A stretch of 64,000 bases of DNA from positions 434,001 through 498,000 of the forward strand of contig JADJOF010000003.1 in the NCBI GenBank assembly GCA_016713885.1, in the 5' to 3' direction. Below the pieces are notes generated by a model that did not search any database, was not told the DNA's origin, and was given only the letters and a program-made list of their open reading frames with translations. This stretch comes from Bdellovibrionales bacterium (GTDB lineage Bacteria > Bdellovibrionota > Bdellovibrionia > Bdellovibrionales > JAMPXM01). Positions 37,148 to 46,202 of this stretch are shown here, piece after piece; position 1 is the stretch's first letter; the number at the start of each line of letters is the position of its first letter. The translations under genes and the position numbers were made by a program.

Positions 37148-37954
37148 TTAGAGCATTTTGAGTTCGAAACCACTCCAAAGCGTGATCAAAATCGCAAGGC
37201 CAAGAACGATGCGATACACACCGAACCAGAAAAATCCATGTGATGTCAAAAAACGAATAAAGCTTCGAATCGCGAGAATGCCGACGATGAACGATGCGAC
37301 ATTGCCGGCAATGATGATCGGCATCGTCTCTGTGTTGAGAAGGTCACCCATCTTAAGAAGCTTATAGCCGCTTGCGGCCGTGAGAGTTGGGACGGCGAGA
37401 AAAAAGGAAAACTCAGCTGCTGGTTTTCGACTGAGTCCTAGGCCGAGTCCGCCGACGATGGAGGCGCCCGAGCGCGAAATGCCGGGAATCATCGCCAGGC
37501 ATTGTGAAAAGCCAATCAGAGTTCCGGTTTTCAATGGAAGCTTTAAGGCGTCGGTCTCATCGTGGTGTTTGCCAAATCGGTCGACAAAGAGAAGCACCAC
37601 GCCGCCCAAAAGAAGTGTCCAGCCCACAGTGGCGACGCTTTCTAAGAGTCGGTCGATGGCCTTATTGAAGAGTAAGCCAATCACGGCGGCCGGAAGAAAT
37701 GAAACAAAGAGAAGAACAAGCGCCTGTTTGGCGCCGGCGATAGTACCGAGGGCGCGAATGAAACGTTCGCGATAGACGACGAGTACACTGAGGATCGCGC
37801 CAAATTGCACAATCACCGTGTAGTCTTTGACGATCGGGTTTTCGTGAATTCCCATAACGGCTGAGCCAAGAATGATGTGGCCGGTTGATGAGATAGGGAG
37901 ATATTCGGTCAGGCCTTCAATGACGGCGAGGACGAGCGCTTGCCAAAGTTCCAT
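37148..37954 (-). CDS. uppP: undecaprenyl-diphosphatase UppP (BacA)
   Basis: 268 residues from the ATG at 37954, the usual family length. Integral inner-membrane enzyme that removes a phosphate from undecaprenyl diphosphate to recycle the carrier for peptidoglycan and O-antigen synthesis. Catalytic motifs EGLTEYLPISSTGH (near residue 14) and PGISRSGASIVGGLGLG (near 155) are intact, with about eight membrane segments. An N-terminal extension upstream of this ATG is Lys/Arg-rich and unlike the family, so it was rejected as coding. Confidence 0.95.
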   Translation of the reverse strand: MELWQALVLAVIEGLTEYLPISSTGHIILGSAVMGIHENPIVKDYTVIVQFGAILSVLVVYRERFIRALGTIAGAKQALVLLFVSFLPAAVIGLLFNKAIDRLLESVATVGWTLLLGGVVLLFVDRFGKHHDETDALKLPLKTGTLIGFSQCLAMIPGISRSGASIVGGLGLGLSRKPAAEFSFFLAVPTLTAASGYKLLKMGDLLNTETMPIIIAGNVASFIVGILAIRSFIRFLTSHGFFWFGVYRIVLGLAILITLWSGFELKML

Positions 37955-38033
37955 GTCGATAGGCTGCTCTTTTTTGAGCCTTCGGGCTAGTCGATTCTTT
38001 GCCAATCTTCGGTTCGTCAGTACAGAATAGGGC

Positions 38034-38993
38034 ATGGATTTTAAAAGAATCGATGATCGTAGTTTTCTTGAAGCTCTGCGTACAAAGGCGATCGGACCGC
38101 GGGCTGACTAGAAGGCGTTTTACTCGAGCTTCTTAGGCGGAATAACAACGGAACCTCATCATATGGTGGTTCCAATTGACGATCACATGGTCCATCTTGG
38201 AGATGCTGTTTTTGAAGCGATTAAGTTTCACGAAGGCGGAATCTTCGCACTTGATCGGCACCTGGAGCGTCTAGAAAAATCGGCGCAGACAATCGGTTTG
38301 GTTGGACTTTGGAGCCGGCCGCAGATGCTGGCGATGATTGTCGAGACCGTGCGTGTGAGTGGTCTCAGTGACGGGCTGATCAGGCTTTTTGTGGCGAGAG
38401 GGCCTGGCGGATTTACGACGAATCCGTACGAGACTATTGGGACTCAAGTCTACTGTGCGGTGACGAAGCTTGCTCCTCCTCCGGCTGAGAAGTACGTGAG
38501 CGGCGTGCGCGTTGGCCAATCGGCGATTGCGGTGAAAGAAGGATTTTTTGCGCGTACGAAAACCTGCAACTATCTTCCGAACGTATTAATGAAAAAAGAG
38601 GCGGTGGATCGCGGTTTTGATTTTGTCGTAAGCGTTGATGAAGAGGGCTACCTGGCCGAGAGTTCGACTGAGAACTTTGCGATGTTTGATGCTGAAGGTG
38701 TATTGGTTGTGCCGGAGTTTGAGCGCATTCTTCGTGGTGTGACAGCGGTACGAGCGATGGAAGTGGCGAGAATTGCCGGCCTTAAAGTTGAAAATCGCCG
38801 ATTTCGGCTTAAAGAGCTTCAGTTCGCCAAGGGGGCCGTGATGTTAGGGACGACGATCGACGTGCTTCCGGTGAAGTCATTTGAGGTACATGAGTTTGGA
38901 GCGGTTCCCGACGAGTGTCGAAAGCTGATGCGCGCCTTTGATGAGGATCTGCGTTCGGGTCCCCTCAATTTGAAATTGCGCACAGGCTCTTAA
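38034..38993 (+). CDS. class IV (branched-chain/D-amino-acid type) aminotransferase interrupted by an in-frame amber codon
   Basis: PLP-dependent fold-type IV enzyme, about 319 residues if read from the ATG at 38034. Motifs: MVVPIDDHMVHLGDAVFEAI, catalytic Lys in ARTKTCNYLPNVLMKKEA, LAESSTENFAMF and RILRGVTAVRA. The N-terminal strand KAFYSSFLGGITTEP is family-like but lies between an in-frame TAG at 38109-38111 and the ATG at 38163. That later ATG has no ribosome site and would drop about 43 residues. A Tyr-to-amber change (TAC/TAT to TAG) or base-call error is the simplest reading. The 3' end overlaps a convergent gene by 29 bp. Exact substrate not assigned. Confidence 0.75.
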
Positions 38994-39411
38994 GGCAGCG
39001 GGCGATTGGTTTTTCAAGCACGCTGCAGATTCCCATCATGCCGGATTCTTTTTGCTGAGCACGGTCCATTTCTTCAATTGTGGCTTGAAGTTCAGTGAGG
39101 CGATCGCCAAATTGAGCCGTTACCGTTCGACTGATGATCGCATACTCGGCGGCTCCGCCGCATATTCTTGTGCCAAGAGGAATGGCATTGCAGTCGCTAT
39201 CGTCTTTGCAGGCAAGGCCTGCTTCATTGATAAGGCGAGTCACCTCGTCGCGATAGGCTTGGCGGCTCTGCTTTTTTCGTGGAGCAGGTGAGGAGTCGGC
39301 GCTTGGTGGTGATGCTGGCTGGCGAGAGCGTTTTGCATTCTGAGCGGCGACGGTGACAGTGAGAATGGCGGTGAGAGCCACGGCGCAGACGACGATGAGA
39401 GGTCTATTCAT
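38965..39411 (-). CDS. secreted hypothetical protein, Cys-containing
   Basis: About 148 residues from the ATG at 39411 (preceded by GAGAG; an ATG three codons upstream is also possible). Signal peptide MNRPLIVVCAVALTAILTVTVAA. A basic Pro/Ser/Lys linker is followed by a domain with six Cys (GLACKDDSDCNAIPLGTRIC; MGICSVLEKPIARCLKSLC), which suggests three disulfides outside the cytoplasm. A 29-bp convergent overlap with the aminotransferase gene. Family not recognised. Confidence 0.65.
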   Translation of the reverse strand: MNRPLIVVCAVALTAILTVTVAAQNAKRSRQPASPPSADSSPAPRKKQSRQAYRDEVTRLINEAGLACKDDSDCNAIPLGTRICGGAAEYAIISRTVTAQFGDRLTELQATIEEMDRAQQKESGMMGICSVLEKPIARCLKSLCAISN

Positions 39412-39511
39412 CTCTCTCATGCGTGGTTACAGGGCGCTTTCGCAATGCGACTAAGGTCCTTTCGCTCAATGTCGGCTTCACCTTATTGGAAATACCATGT
39501 ACCTATGAATT

Positions 39512-40111
39512 ATGGTTGATGAGGTCAGTTCCCAGAGTGGTGAGGATGGCGGTTCAGGGCGATCGTCTCGGCAAAAGCGCGAGAGGATGAAGGACCGCGA
39601 TTCGACGTTTTGGAAAGTGCTGAACGCAGCACTTGAACTCGACTTTCGTAAAGGACATCTGAAATGGACGATGTCCGAGCTTTCGCGCAAATCGGGAATT
39701 ACGCGAAGTCTCATCTATTATCATTTCGGCCGATCAAAGGCCGCGATTTTAAGTGAAGCGATCGCTGTGATCGGAGAAGAGATCATTGCCACAAGTCCGG
39801 CGCGAATGGTCCTTTGGCGCGAGGGAAAGTGGGCTGAGACAGTTCGGCTGTCGCGTGAAGTTGCGGCGCAGGCTCCGCACCTCTGCAACTTCTATCTGCT
39901 GCACCGCGATCGGCCGACTGACATTGGCGCTGCGATTCGCGATTTGGAGGCAAGCTATCTGCGGAAGCTCGCAAGACTATTCCCAGCTCTTCCGCCAGCG
40001 GGGATCAAGGCACTTTTCGCTTTCTTTTTTGGAATCTGTTTTGCGCCTCACGTTGATGATGAGACAGTGAATGTTGCGATCCAGGGGCTTCGGCGCCTGA
40101 CGAGGCGATAG
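39512..40111 (+). CDS. TetR-family transcriptional regulator
   Basis: 199 residues. After a Ser/Gly/Arg-rich leader, a TetR helix-turn-helix is plain at about residues 50-77: WTMSELSRKSGITRSLIYYHF. The C-terminal ligand-binding region is all-helical and variable. The stop TAG shares its last base with the start of the next gene, so the two are one transcriptional unit. The ligand and regulon are unknown; it is divergent from the secreted Cys-rich gene (38965-39411), an obvious candidate target. Confidence 0.85.
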   Translation: MVDEVSSQSGEDGGSGRSSRQKRERMKDRDSTFWKVLNAALELDFRKGHLKWTMSELSRKSGITRSLIYYHFGRSKAAILSEAIAVIGEEIIATSPARMVLWREGKWAETVRLSREVAAQAPHLCNFYLLHRDRPTDIGAAIRDLEASYLRKLARLFPALPPAGIKALFAFFFGICFAPHVDDETVNVAIQGLRRLTRR

Positions 40112-40698
40112 TGCACGTGCAGGAACTCGGTCGAATCGAGTTTCGATTGAATTCTTCGCGGCTCGCTGGAGCGGCGTTTCGCTTTCTCGTTCTGGCCCTT
40201 TCAAGTTACCTTCTGATCGGCCTATTCTATGTTCTTGCAGCGCGGTTTGATCCAATGTGGTGGATCGCGTTTACGGTGTCTCTTGTGGTGCTGTGGCCGG
40301 TTGCGATTGCTGGAAGGCGCGTGGTCATGATGCTTCTTGATTGGCCGGCGTTGGTGATTGATCAGAATGAGATTGTGGATCGCCGTGGGATCAAGCCTCG
40401 TCGGTGGTCGCTTTGCGAAGTCGATGTTTTGTCGCCAGAAATTTCTTCGCTTTGGAATAAGCCCGAGGCCATGCGACTTGCTGAGGTCGCGCTTGATCTT
40501 GAAGGCTATTTCTTTCTTACGATGCAGAAGAAGGGGAGTCGAGCCCTGCAGCGGGTCTTCTCAGATTACATTGAATTGCCGGCTGAGGAGTCGGAGTGCG
40601 ATGGCATTCGAAGTTTTATGAGTGAACTCGTCACGCGCTATGGATTTAGAAACCAGCTCTTAGTTGGTGTAATGGATGACACGGCCGGAGAGCTCTGA
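40111..40698 (+). CDS. membrane protein, unknown function
   Basis: 195 residues, GTG start at 40111 overlapping the TetR stop by one base. Two hydrophobic segments near the N-terminus (FLVLALSSYLLIGLFYVLA and WWIAFTVSLVVLWPVAIA) are followed by a soluble domain of about 115 residues with the pattern LVIDQNEIVDRRGIKPRRWSLCEV, like the PH-type domains of small two-helix membrane proteins. Its TGA lies inside a 40-bp palindrome. Function unknown. Confidence 0.68.
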   Translation: MHVQELGRIEFRLNSSRLAGAAFRFLVLALSSYLLIGLFYVLAARFDPMWWIAFTVSLVVLWPVAIAGRRVVMMLLDWPALVIDQNEIVDRRGIKPRRWSLCEVDVLSPEISSLWNKPEAMRLAEVALDLEGYFFLTMQKKGSRALQRVFSDYIELPAEESECDGIRSFMSELVTRYGFRNQLLVGVMDDTAGEL

Positions 40699-40736
40699 CA
40701 CGTTACAGCTTCCGGCGCCGGAAGCTGTAACGTGTC
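40697..40736. repeat. 40-bp perfect palindrome, copy 2 of a REP-like element
   Basis: Perfectly self-complementary over 40 bp, centred at 40716/40717, sharing its central 22 bp with the palindrome at 14586. It starts inside the stop codon of the membrane-protein gene and separates it from the convergent lgt gene. No T tract; it would form a very stable 3' hairpin on either transcript. Confidence 0.85.
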
Positions 40737-40752
40737 ATTGATGGCGATTGAG

Positions 40753-41868
40753 TTACTTCGCCCAGCCCCCGATTTTCTCACCAGGTTTGCGAATAGCGTA
40801 GATGAGAATTCCAAGAGAAACGAAAATCATTCCCGCTGAAATCCACTGGCCCCGCGTAAGGCCAAAGAGCTGATAGCCGATGTGTGCGTCGGGCATGCGG
40901 AACTGTTCGCCGATGATGCGAACAATCGCGTAGAGCGTCAGCCAAACTCCGCCGACGATGCCCGGCTTTTTCGGTTTTCTCCAAAACAAGAATGTGATCA
41001 CAAAGAGCAGCGCGCCTTCGAGGAGCGCTTCGTAGAGCTGCGATGGGTGTCGGGCGGTGAGGACGGGCTTGAGGGCATCGATCACGGCAGAGTTTGATTC
41101 TTGTGTGGCTGCGATGAGGCGGTCGATTCCGTGTTGAATTTGGCTTCGCGCTGAAAGATTGGTGCGAACTTGTGAGCACCAGGTCAGCCAGTCCTGGCTT
41201 GCGATTCCGATTTTACCGACGGCGTCTTGCAAGCGCGGTAAAAGATCGGGGCTCATGTCGGTGACGGATTTTTCAGCGTCGTGTTTGAGCCAGAGATAGG
41301 CTTCGCTTGGGAATTTCACGGCCCACGAGAGCGAGCTTGCGACCGGACGTCCGTAAAGTTCGCCGTTGATGAAGTTGGCCACGCGCCCTGCGAAGATTCC
41401 GACGCATCCTCCCAGTGTGGTGAGGTCGCCAAGGTGCAGCCAATTCGCTTTGCGTGTTCTTGCGAAGTACACGGCCGCGAGAATAATGCCGAGAATCCCG
41501 CCATGGCTCGCCATGCCGCCTTCCCAGACGCGAAGAACTCCCCAAAATGGAAACGATGTGGAGAAGTCAGTCAGCAGGTCCTGGCTATAAAAAACAGCAT
41601 ATCCGACGCGACCGCCAAGCATCGTTCCAAGAACAATGGCGAGAACGAAGTCGCTCAGTTGCTCTTCGGGCAGAGTATTTCTTCCGCGCCGCGCAATAAG
41701 AACCATGAGGTAGTAACCGACCATAAAGCCGGTGAGGTACGCCATTCCGTACCAGCGGATGCCAAAGTGCTCGGTGAATTGAATGATAAAAGGGTCGAGT
41801 CGATGCACCCAGCCGCTGAAGTTATCGGGGCTATAGATTCCGGCCGCTGCTGCTTGAGATGCTTCCAA
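40753..41868 (-). CDS. lgt: prolipoprotein diacylglyceryl transferase Lgt with a large insertion
   Basis: 371 residues, about 80 longer than E. coli Lgt. Seven-helix inner-membrane enzyme that adds diacylglycerol from phosphatidylglycerol to the lipobox Cys. Key motifs: YGMAYLTGF, MLGGRVGYAVFY, WEGGMASHGGILG, the Lgt signature GRVANFINGELYGR and RHPSQLYEALLEG. The extra length is between the last two, a mainly helical periplasmic insert. TTG start at 41868 with AGGAG upstream. Fits the many lipoproteins in this window. Confidence 0.93.
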   Translation of the reverse strand: MEASQAAAAGIYSPDNFSGWVHRLDPFIIQFTEHFGIRWYGMAYLTGFMVGYYLMVLIARRGRNTLPEEQLSDFVLAIVLGTMLGGRVGYAVFYSQDLLTDFSTSFPFWGVLRVWEGGMASHGGILGIILAAVYFARTRKANWLHLGDLTTLGGCVGIFAGRVANFINGELYGRPVASSLSWAVKFPSEAYLWLKHDAEKSVTDMSPDLLPRLQDAVGKIGIASQDWLTWCSQVRTNLSARSQIQHGIDRLIAATQESNSAVIDALKPVLTARHPSQLYEALLEGALLFVITFLFWRKPKKPGIVGGVWLTLYAIVRIIGEQFRMPDAHIGYQLFGLTRGQWISAGMIFVSLGILIYAIRKPGEKIGGWAK

Positions 41869-42072
41869 TTTCAGCTCCTAGAGTAACTGCTCGACCTTCG
41901 TAGTAGAGAGATTTGACGACCACTGTCGAGCTCTAGCTTTACCAAAGACGCGAGCTTGAGACAAAGGGGGAAATCACCTGACCTTGTTCTCCAATTAAGA
42001 TATAAATCTGACAGTAACTTCAAGAGAAGACTTCGTTTTTCGACTTCGATTTATCAGTTTCACGGAGTGAGT

Positions 42073-44907
42073 GTGAATCAAAATTCAAATCCCGTTTCGA
42101 GTCCGGCTTTGACGCAAACGTCACGGCTCTCATTTGCAGGTCGTACCAATCTCGAGTTTTTAGAGTCGCTCTACGAGACCTTTAAGCGCGATCCAACGCA
42201 AGTTGGTGAAGAGTGGCGCCTATTCTTTGAAGGTGTGGAGTTTGGCCAAGGCCTGACGCCTGCTCTTTCAACAGAGTCTGGCTTTTCTGAGAAGGAGCTT
42301 GAGGTCTATCGCTACATCAATGCGCTTCGTGACTACGGGCACTTTGAAGCGCGTTTAAATCCACTGGCCGATGGACTCAAATCCTTTCCAGAGCTTTCAC
42401 CTTTGAATTTCGGCATCAAAGAAAGCGATCTCGATTCGCGCTTTGAAGTCGCAAAAGTTGTGGGTTTACCTGGTGCAACTCTTCGCGAGGTCATTCAACA
42501 TCTTCGCGACTCCTACTGTGGAACAATCACGGCGCAGTTTTCAGAGGCGATGCCGACCGTTCGCAATTGGTTTATCAACGAGTTTGAAAAGGGTCATAAG
42601 ACATTCAAGCTTGAGAAGACCGACAAGCTTCGCATTTTTGAACAGCTTGCTAAAACCGAGTCGTTTGAAAAGTTCATTCATACTCGCTACGTCGGAAAGA
42701 AGCGATTCTCGATCGAGGGTGGCGATAGTCTGATTCCGATGATGGAGACTCTTGTCGATGTCGGAAGCCTGCTTGGCGTTGAAGAGGTTGTTGTTGGTAT
42801 GGCCCATCGTGGCCGACTCAATATGCTAGCGAATTTCATGAATAAGGCCGTCGATTTGATTTTTTCTGAATTCGATGGGCATCGCGACGAGAACAATTCG
42901 AAGTTCGATGGCGATGTGAAGTATCACATGGGCTACTCGGTCGATAAGGTTTCTCCGGTTTCTGGGAAAACGGTTCATGCTTCGCTCGCGTTTAACACTT
43001 CGCACCTTGAAGCGGTGAATCCAGTTGTCTGCGGGATGGTGCGCGCAAAACAGCGTCGCCGCCGCGATACGAGCGAGCGAAAAAAGGTTGTTCCGGTTTT
43101 GATTCACGGTGACGCGGCGTTTGCTGGCCAAGGTGTTGTCGCTGAGACGCTTCAAATGTCGGGTCTACAGGCTTACGCGGTCGGTGGAACGGTGCACGTT
43201 GTCGTTGATAACCAAGTTGGCTTCACAACATCGCCTGAGTTTGCGCGCTCGTCGCCGTATTCGTCGGATGTTGCAAAGATGCTGCAGACGCCGGTGATTC
43301 TCGTTAATGGTGATGACGTTGAGGCATGTACGAGAGCGATGTCGATCGCGATTCGTTTCCGTCAGGAGTTTAAGCGCGATATCGTGGTCACTGTGATCTG
43401 TTATCGTCGCTTCGGTCATAACGAAGGTGATGAGCCGGCGTTCACCCAGCCGCTTCTTTACGATAAGATCAAAAAACATCCTACGGCTTATGATGTTTAC
43501 GCACAGAAGCTGGTAAAAGAAGGCGTCATCACTGATGACGAGCCGGAAAAGATCTTCAAAGAGCGAATTGAAAAGCTGCAGGTGACTCTAGAGAACGCGC
43601 GGAAGAATCCGCCTCCGATGAAGCCACTTGTCTTCGAGGGATACTGGAAGGGGCTTCGCAGCTCCAAGCCAGAAGACTTCACCAAAGAGACGAATACGAA
43701 AGTGACAAAGAAGTCGCTTTCGGATGTGGCGTCGATTTTAACGGCAGTGCCTGATGGGTTCACTCCGCACGCAAAGATTTTGAAACTTCTTGAGGGCCGT
43801 CGGGCGATGATGACGGGCGATGGTGCCGTTGATTGGGGCATGGCTGAGCTTTTGGCTTACGGTACGCTCCTTAACGAAGGCATGCCGGTTCGGATTTCTG
43901 GTCAAGATGCGATCCGTGGAACGTTCACGCACCGTCATGCAGCTTGGTATGACATTAAAACAGGCGAGAAGTATACGCCACTTCGCACGATTGATCCGGA
44001 CGAAGTGGAGTTCTGCGTTTATGACTCATTTCTTTCTGAGTTCGCCGTCATGGGTTTCGAGTACGGCAACTCGTCGTCTGATCCAACGTTCCTCACAATT
44101 TGGGAAGCGCAGTTTGGCGATTTTGTGAATGGTGCGCAGATCATCATCGATCAGTTCATCTCGTCTGCTGAGCAGAAGTGGCAGCGGATGTCAGGACTTG
44201 TTCTGTTGCTTCCGCACGGCTACGAAGGTCAAGGTCCTGAACACTCCAGCGCTCGTCTTGAGCGGTTTTTGCAGCTCTGTGCGCAGGACAATATGCAGGT
44301 CGTGAATATGACCACGCCCGCACAGATTTTCCATGCGCTTCGCCGTCAAGTGAAACGCGACTTTAGAAAGCCGCTGATTGTGATGTCGCCAAAATCGCTT
44401 CTTCGCCATCCGAAGGTGATTTCAAAGATCACAGACTTTACCGAAGGTACATTCCAAGAGGTCATCGGCGATGTGACGGTCGACGCGAAGAAGGTTGAGC
44501 GGATTGTTCTTTGTTCGGGGAAAGTTTATTACGATCTCGAGGCAGCGCGTGGTGAGCTGGATAAGGCTCAAGCCGAGAAGATCGCGGTTGTCCGTGTTGA
44601 ACAGCTGTATCCATTCCCCAAGCACAAGCTTGAGCCAATTTTTAAAGCGTATAAGAACGCCAAAGAGATCATCTGGTGCCAAGAGGAGCCGAAGAATATG
44701 GGCTCATGGTTCTTTACGAAGCCACGCCTGGACGAGCTTGTCGAAGAGATGGGGCTTGAGTGGCCAGTTCGCTATGCCGGTCGCGATGAGCGAGCAAGCC
44801 CTGCTACTGGTTCTGAGAAAGTGCATATCTATGAGCAAAAAGATCTAGTGGCTGAGGCCCTAACACTGAAATCGGCAAAGTCGGCCGGCGCGAAAAAGAA
44901 GGTGTGA
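42073..44907 (+). CDS. sucA: 2-oxoglutarate dehydrogenase E1 component
   Basis: 944 residues. Start GTG 42073 chosen for the GGAG 5 bp upstream and because the protein then begins like known E1 (short tail, then RTNLEFLESLYETFKRDP). Thiamine-diphosphate enzyme that decarboxylates 2-oxoglutarate in the TCA cycle. Visible: VGMAHRGRLNMLANFMNK, HGDAAFAGQGVVAETLQMS, YRRFGHNEGDEPAFTQPLLY and the C-terminal PHGYEGQGPEHSSARLERFL. First gene of sucA-sucB-lpd, 1 bp before sucB. Confidence 0.96.
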   Translation: MNQNSNPVSSPALTQTSRLSFAGRTNLEFLESLYETFKRDPTQVGEEWRLFFEGVEFGQGLTPALSTESGFSEKELEVYRYINALRDYGHFEARLNPLADGLKSFPELSPLNFGIKESDLDSRFEVAKVVGLPGATLREVIQHLRDSYCGTITAQFSEAMPTVRNWFINEFEKGHKTFKLEKTDKLRIFEQLAKTESFEKFIHTRYVGKKRFSIEGGDSLIPMMETLVDVGSLLGVEEVVVGMAHRGRLNMLANFMNKAVDLIFSEFDGHRDENNSKFDGDVKYHMGYSVDKVSPVSGKTVHASLAFNTSHLEAVNPVVCGMVRAKQRRRRDTSERKKVVPVLIHGDAAFAGQGVVAETLQMSGLQAYAVGGTVHVVVDNQVGFTTSPEFARSSPYSSDVAKMLQTPVILVNGDDVEACTRAMSIAIRFRQEFKRDIVVTVICYRRFGHNEGDEPAFTQPLLYDKIKKHPTAYDVYAQKLVKEGVITDDEPEKIFKERIEKLQVTLENARKNPPPMKPLVFEGYWKGLRSSKPEDFTKETNTKVTKKSLSDVASILTAVPDGFTPHAKILKLLEGRRAMMTGDGAVDWGMAELLAYGTLLNEGMPVRISGQDAIRGTFTHRHAAWYDIKTGEKYTPLRTIDPDEVEFCVYDSFLSEFAVMGFEYGNSSSDPTFLTIWEAQFGDFVNGAQIIIDQFISSAEQKWQRMSGLVLLLPHGYEGQGPEHSSARLERFLQLCAQDNMQVVNMTTPAQIFHALRRQVKRDFRKPLIVMSPKSLLRHPKVISKITDFTEGTFQEVIGDVTVDAKKVERIVLCSGKVYYDLEAARGELDKAQAEKIAVVRVEQLYPFPKHKLEPIFKAYKNAKEIIWCQEEPKNMGSWFFTKPRLDELVEEMGLEWPVRYAGRDERASPATGSEKVHIYEQKDLVAEALTLKSAKSAGAKKKV

Positions 44908-44908
44908 G

Positions 44909-46171
44909 ATGAAAGCAGATATTAAAGTTCCAGCAGTTGGCGAGTCGATTTCAGAAGCAACGATTGGCGAGTGGGCCAAGAAGTCTGGTGAATTTGTAAA
45001 ACGAGATGAAGTGATTCTGTTGCTTGAAACGGACAAGGCGAGTGTTGAAGTTGTCGCGCCCAATGATGGCGTGCTGACCACTCTTGCCAAAGCGGGAGAG
45101 GTTGTGAAGATTGGTGCAACGGTTGCTGTGATTGACACCGAGGGTGTTGCAACAGCGGGACTGACGCAGCCGACAAAGAATGTTGAAGCGCCGGCGGCGG
45201 CCGCGAAAGCTCCTCCCGCGACGCCAGTTGCGAATACGCCTGCGGCGGAGATGGGTTTAAGTCCGGCGGTTCGTCGTGTCGTCGATGAAAACAAACTGGA
45301 TCCTTCGAAGATCCAAGGGACCGGAAAAGACGGTCGATTGACGAAAGCGGATGCCGAAGGTGCCGTCAATGCCGTTCATGCAAAAGGTGTTGGTGGTCTT
45401 GGTGCGAGTGTGAGTGGTGGCTTTTCAGCTCCTGCTCCTCGTGCGGCGCCGACAGCGACAGGTGGTGAGCGCCGCGTTCCCATGACAACGATTCGAAAGC
45501 GCATTGCCGAGCGTCTTGTGCAAGCACAGCATACGGCTGCGATTTTAACGACGTTCAACGAAGTCGATATGTCGACGGTGATGGCGATTCGTGATCGCTA
45601 CAAAGACAAGTTTAAAGAGAAGTACGGAACAGGTCTTGGTTTTATGGGGTTCTTCGTTAAAGCCTGTATCGAGGCTTTGAAGGAGATTCCGCAGGTCAAT
45701 GGCTCGATCGATGGCACAGACATCATCTACAAAGACTTCTTCAATATCGGAGTCGCCGTTGGAACAGAGAAGGGTCTGATCGTTCCGGTTATCAAGAATG
45801 CCGACAAGCTTTCAATCGCAGAGATCGAACTTGCGATCAAAGCGTTCGCGGTGAAGGCTCGCGACGGAAAGATCACCGTTGATGATCTCTCCGGTGGAAC
45901 GTTTACGATTTCAAATGGTGGCGTTTATGGCTCGCTGATGTCGACTCCGATTTTGAATGCGCCGCAATCGGGAATTCTCGGTATGCACAAGATTGAGGAT
46001 CGCCCAGTCGTCATTCAAAAAGGATCGACAAAGGAGATCGCGATTCGTCCGATGATGTATCTGGCGATGAGCTACGATCATCGCATGATCGACGGCAAAG
46101 AGGCTGTGACTTTCCTTGTTCGCGTCAAAGAGAACATCGAAGATCCAACCCGCATCATGCTTGAGCTTTAA
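44909..46171 (+). CDS. sucB: dihydrolipoyl succinyltransferase (E2 of 2-oxoglutarate dehydrogenase)
   Basis: 420 residues. Lipoyl domain at 1-75 with the lipoylated Lys in LLETDKASVEV. An Ala/Pro linker is followed by the E1/E3-binding domain GLSPAVRRVVDENKLDPSKI near residues 115-150. The catalytic acetyltransferase core ends with SYDHRMIDGKEAVTFL, holding the catalytic His and Asp. It transfers succinyl from lipoamide to CoA. 1 bp after sucA and 31 bp before lpd, so the three complex subunits are made together. Confidence 0.96.
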   Translation: MKADIKVPAVGESISEATIGEWAKKSGEFVKRDEVILLLETDKASVEVVAPNDGVLTTLAKAGEVVKIGATVAVIDTEGVATAGLTQPTKNVEAPAAAAKAPPATPVANTPAAEMGLSPAVRRVVDENKLDPSKIQGTGKDGRLTKADAEGAVNAVHAKGVGGLGASVSGGFSAPAPRAAPTATGGERRVPMTTIRKRIAERLVQAQHTAAILTTFNEVDMSTVMAIRDRYKDKFKEKYGTGLGFMGFFVKACIEALKEIPQVNGSIDGTDIIYKDFFNIGVAVGTEKGLIVPVIKNADKLSIAEIELAIKAFAVKARDGKITVDDLSGGTFTISNGGVYGSLMSTPILNAPQSGILGMHKIEDRPVVIQKGSTKEIAIRPMMYLAMSYDHRMIDGKEAVTFLVRVKENIEDPTRIMLEL

Positions 46172-46202
46172 TTTATAGGTTGTTTTGAGAGAGGCAGACA
46201 TC

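Noticed and set aside
37955..38035. N-terminal extension of UppP
   Set aside because: Basic, unlike the family, and the ATG at 37954 gives the normal length and N-terminus.
38109..38111. Amber codon as a recoding (pyrrolysine) site
   Set aside because: No PYLIS-like context or pyl genes are visible, and a Tyr codon one base away explains it better.
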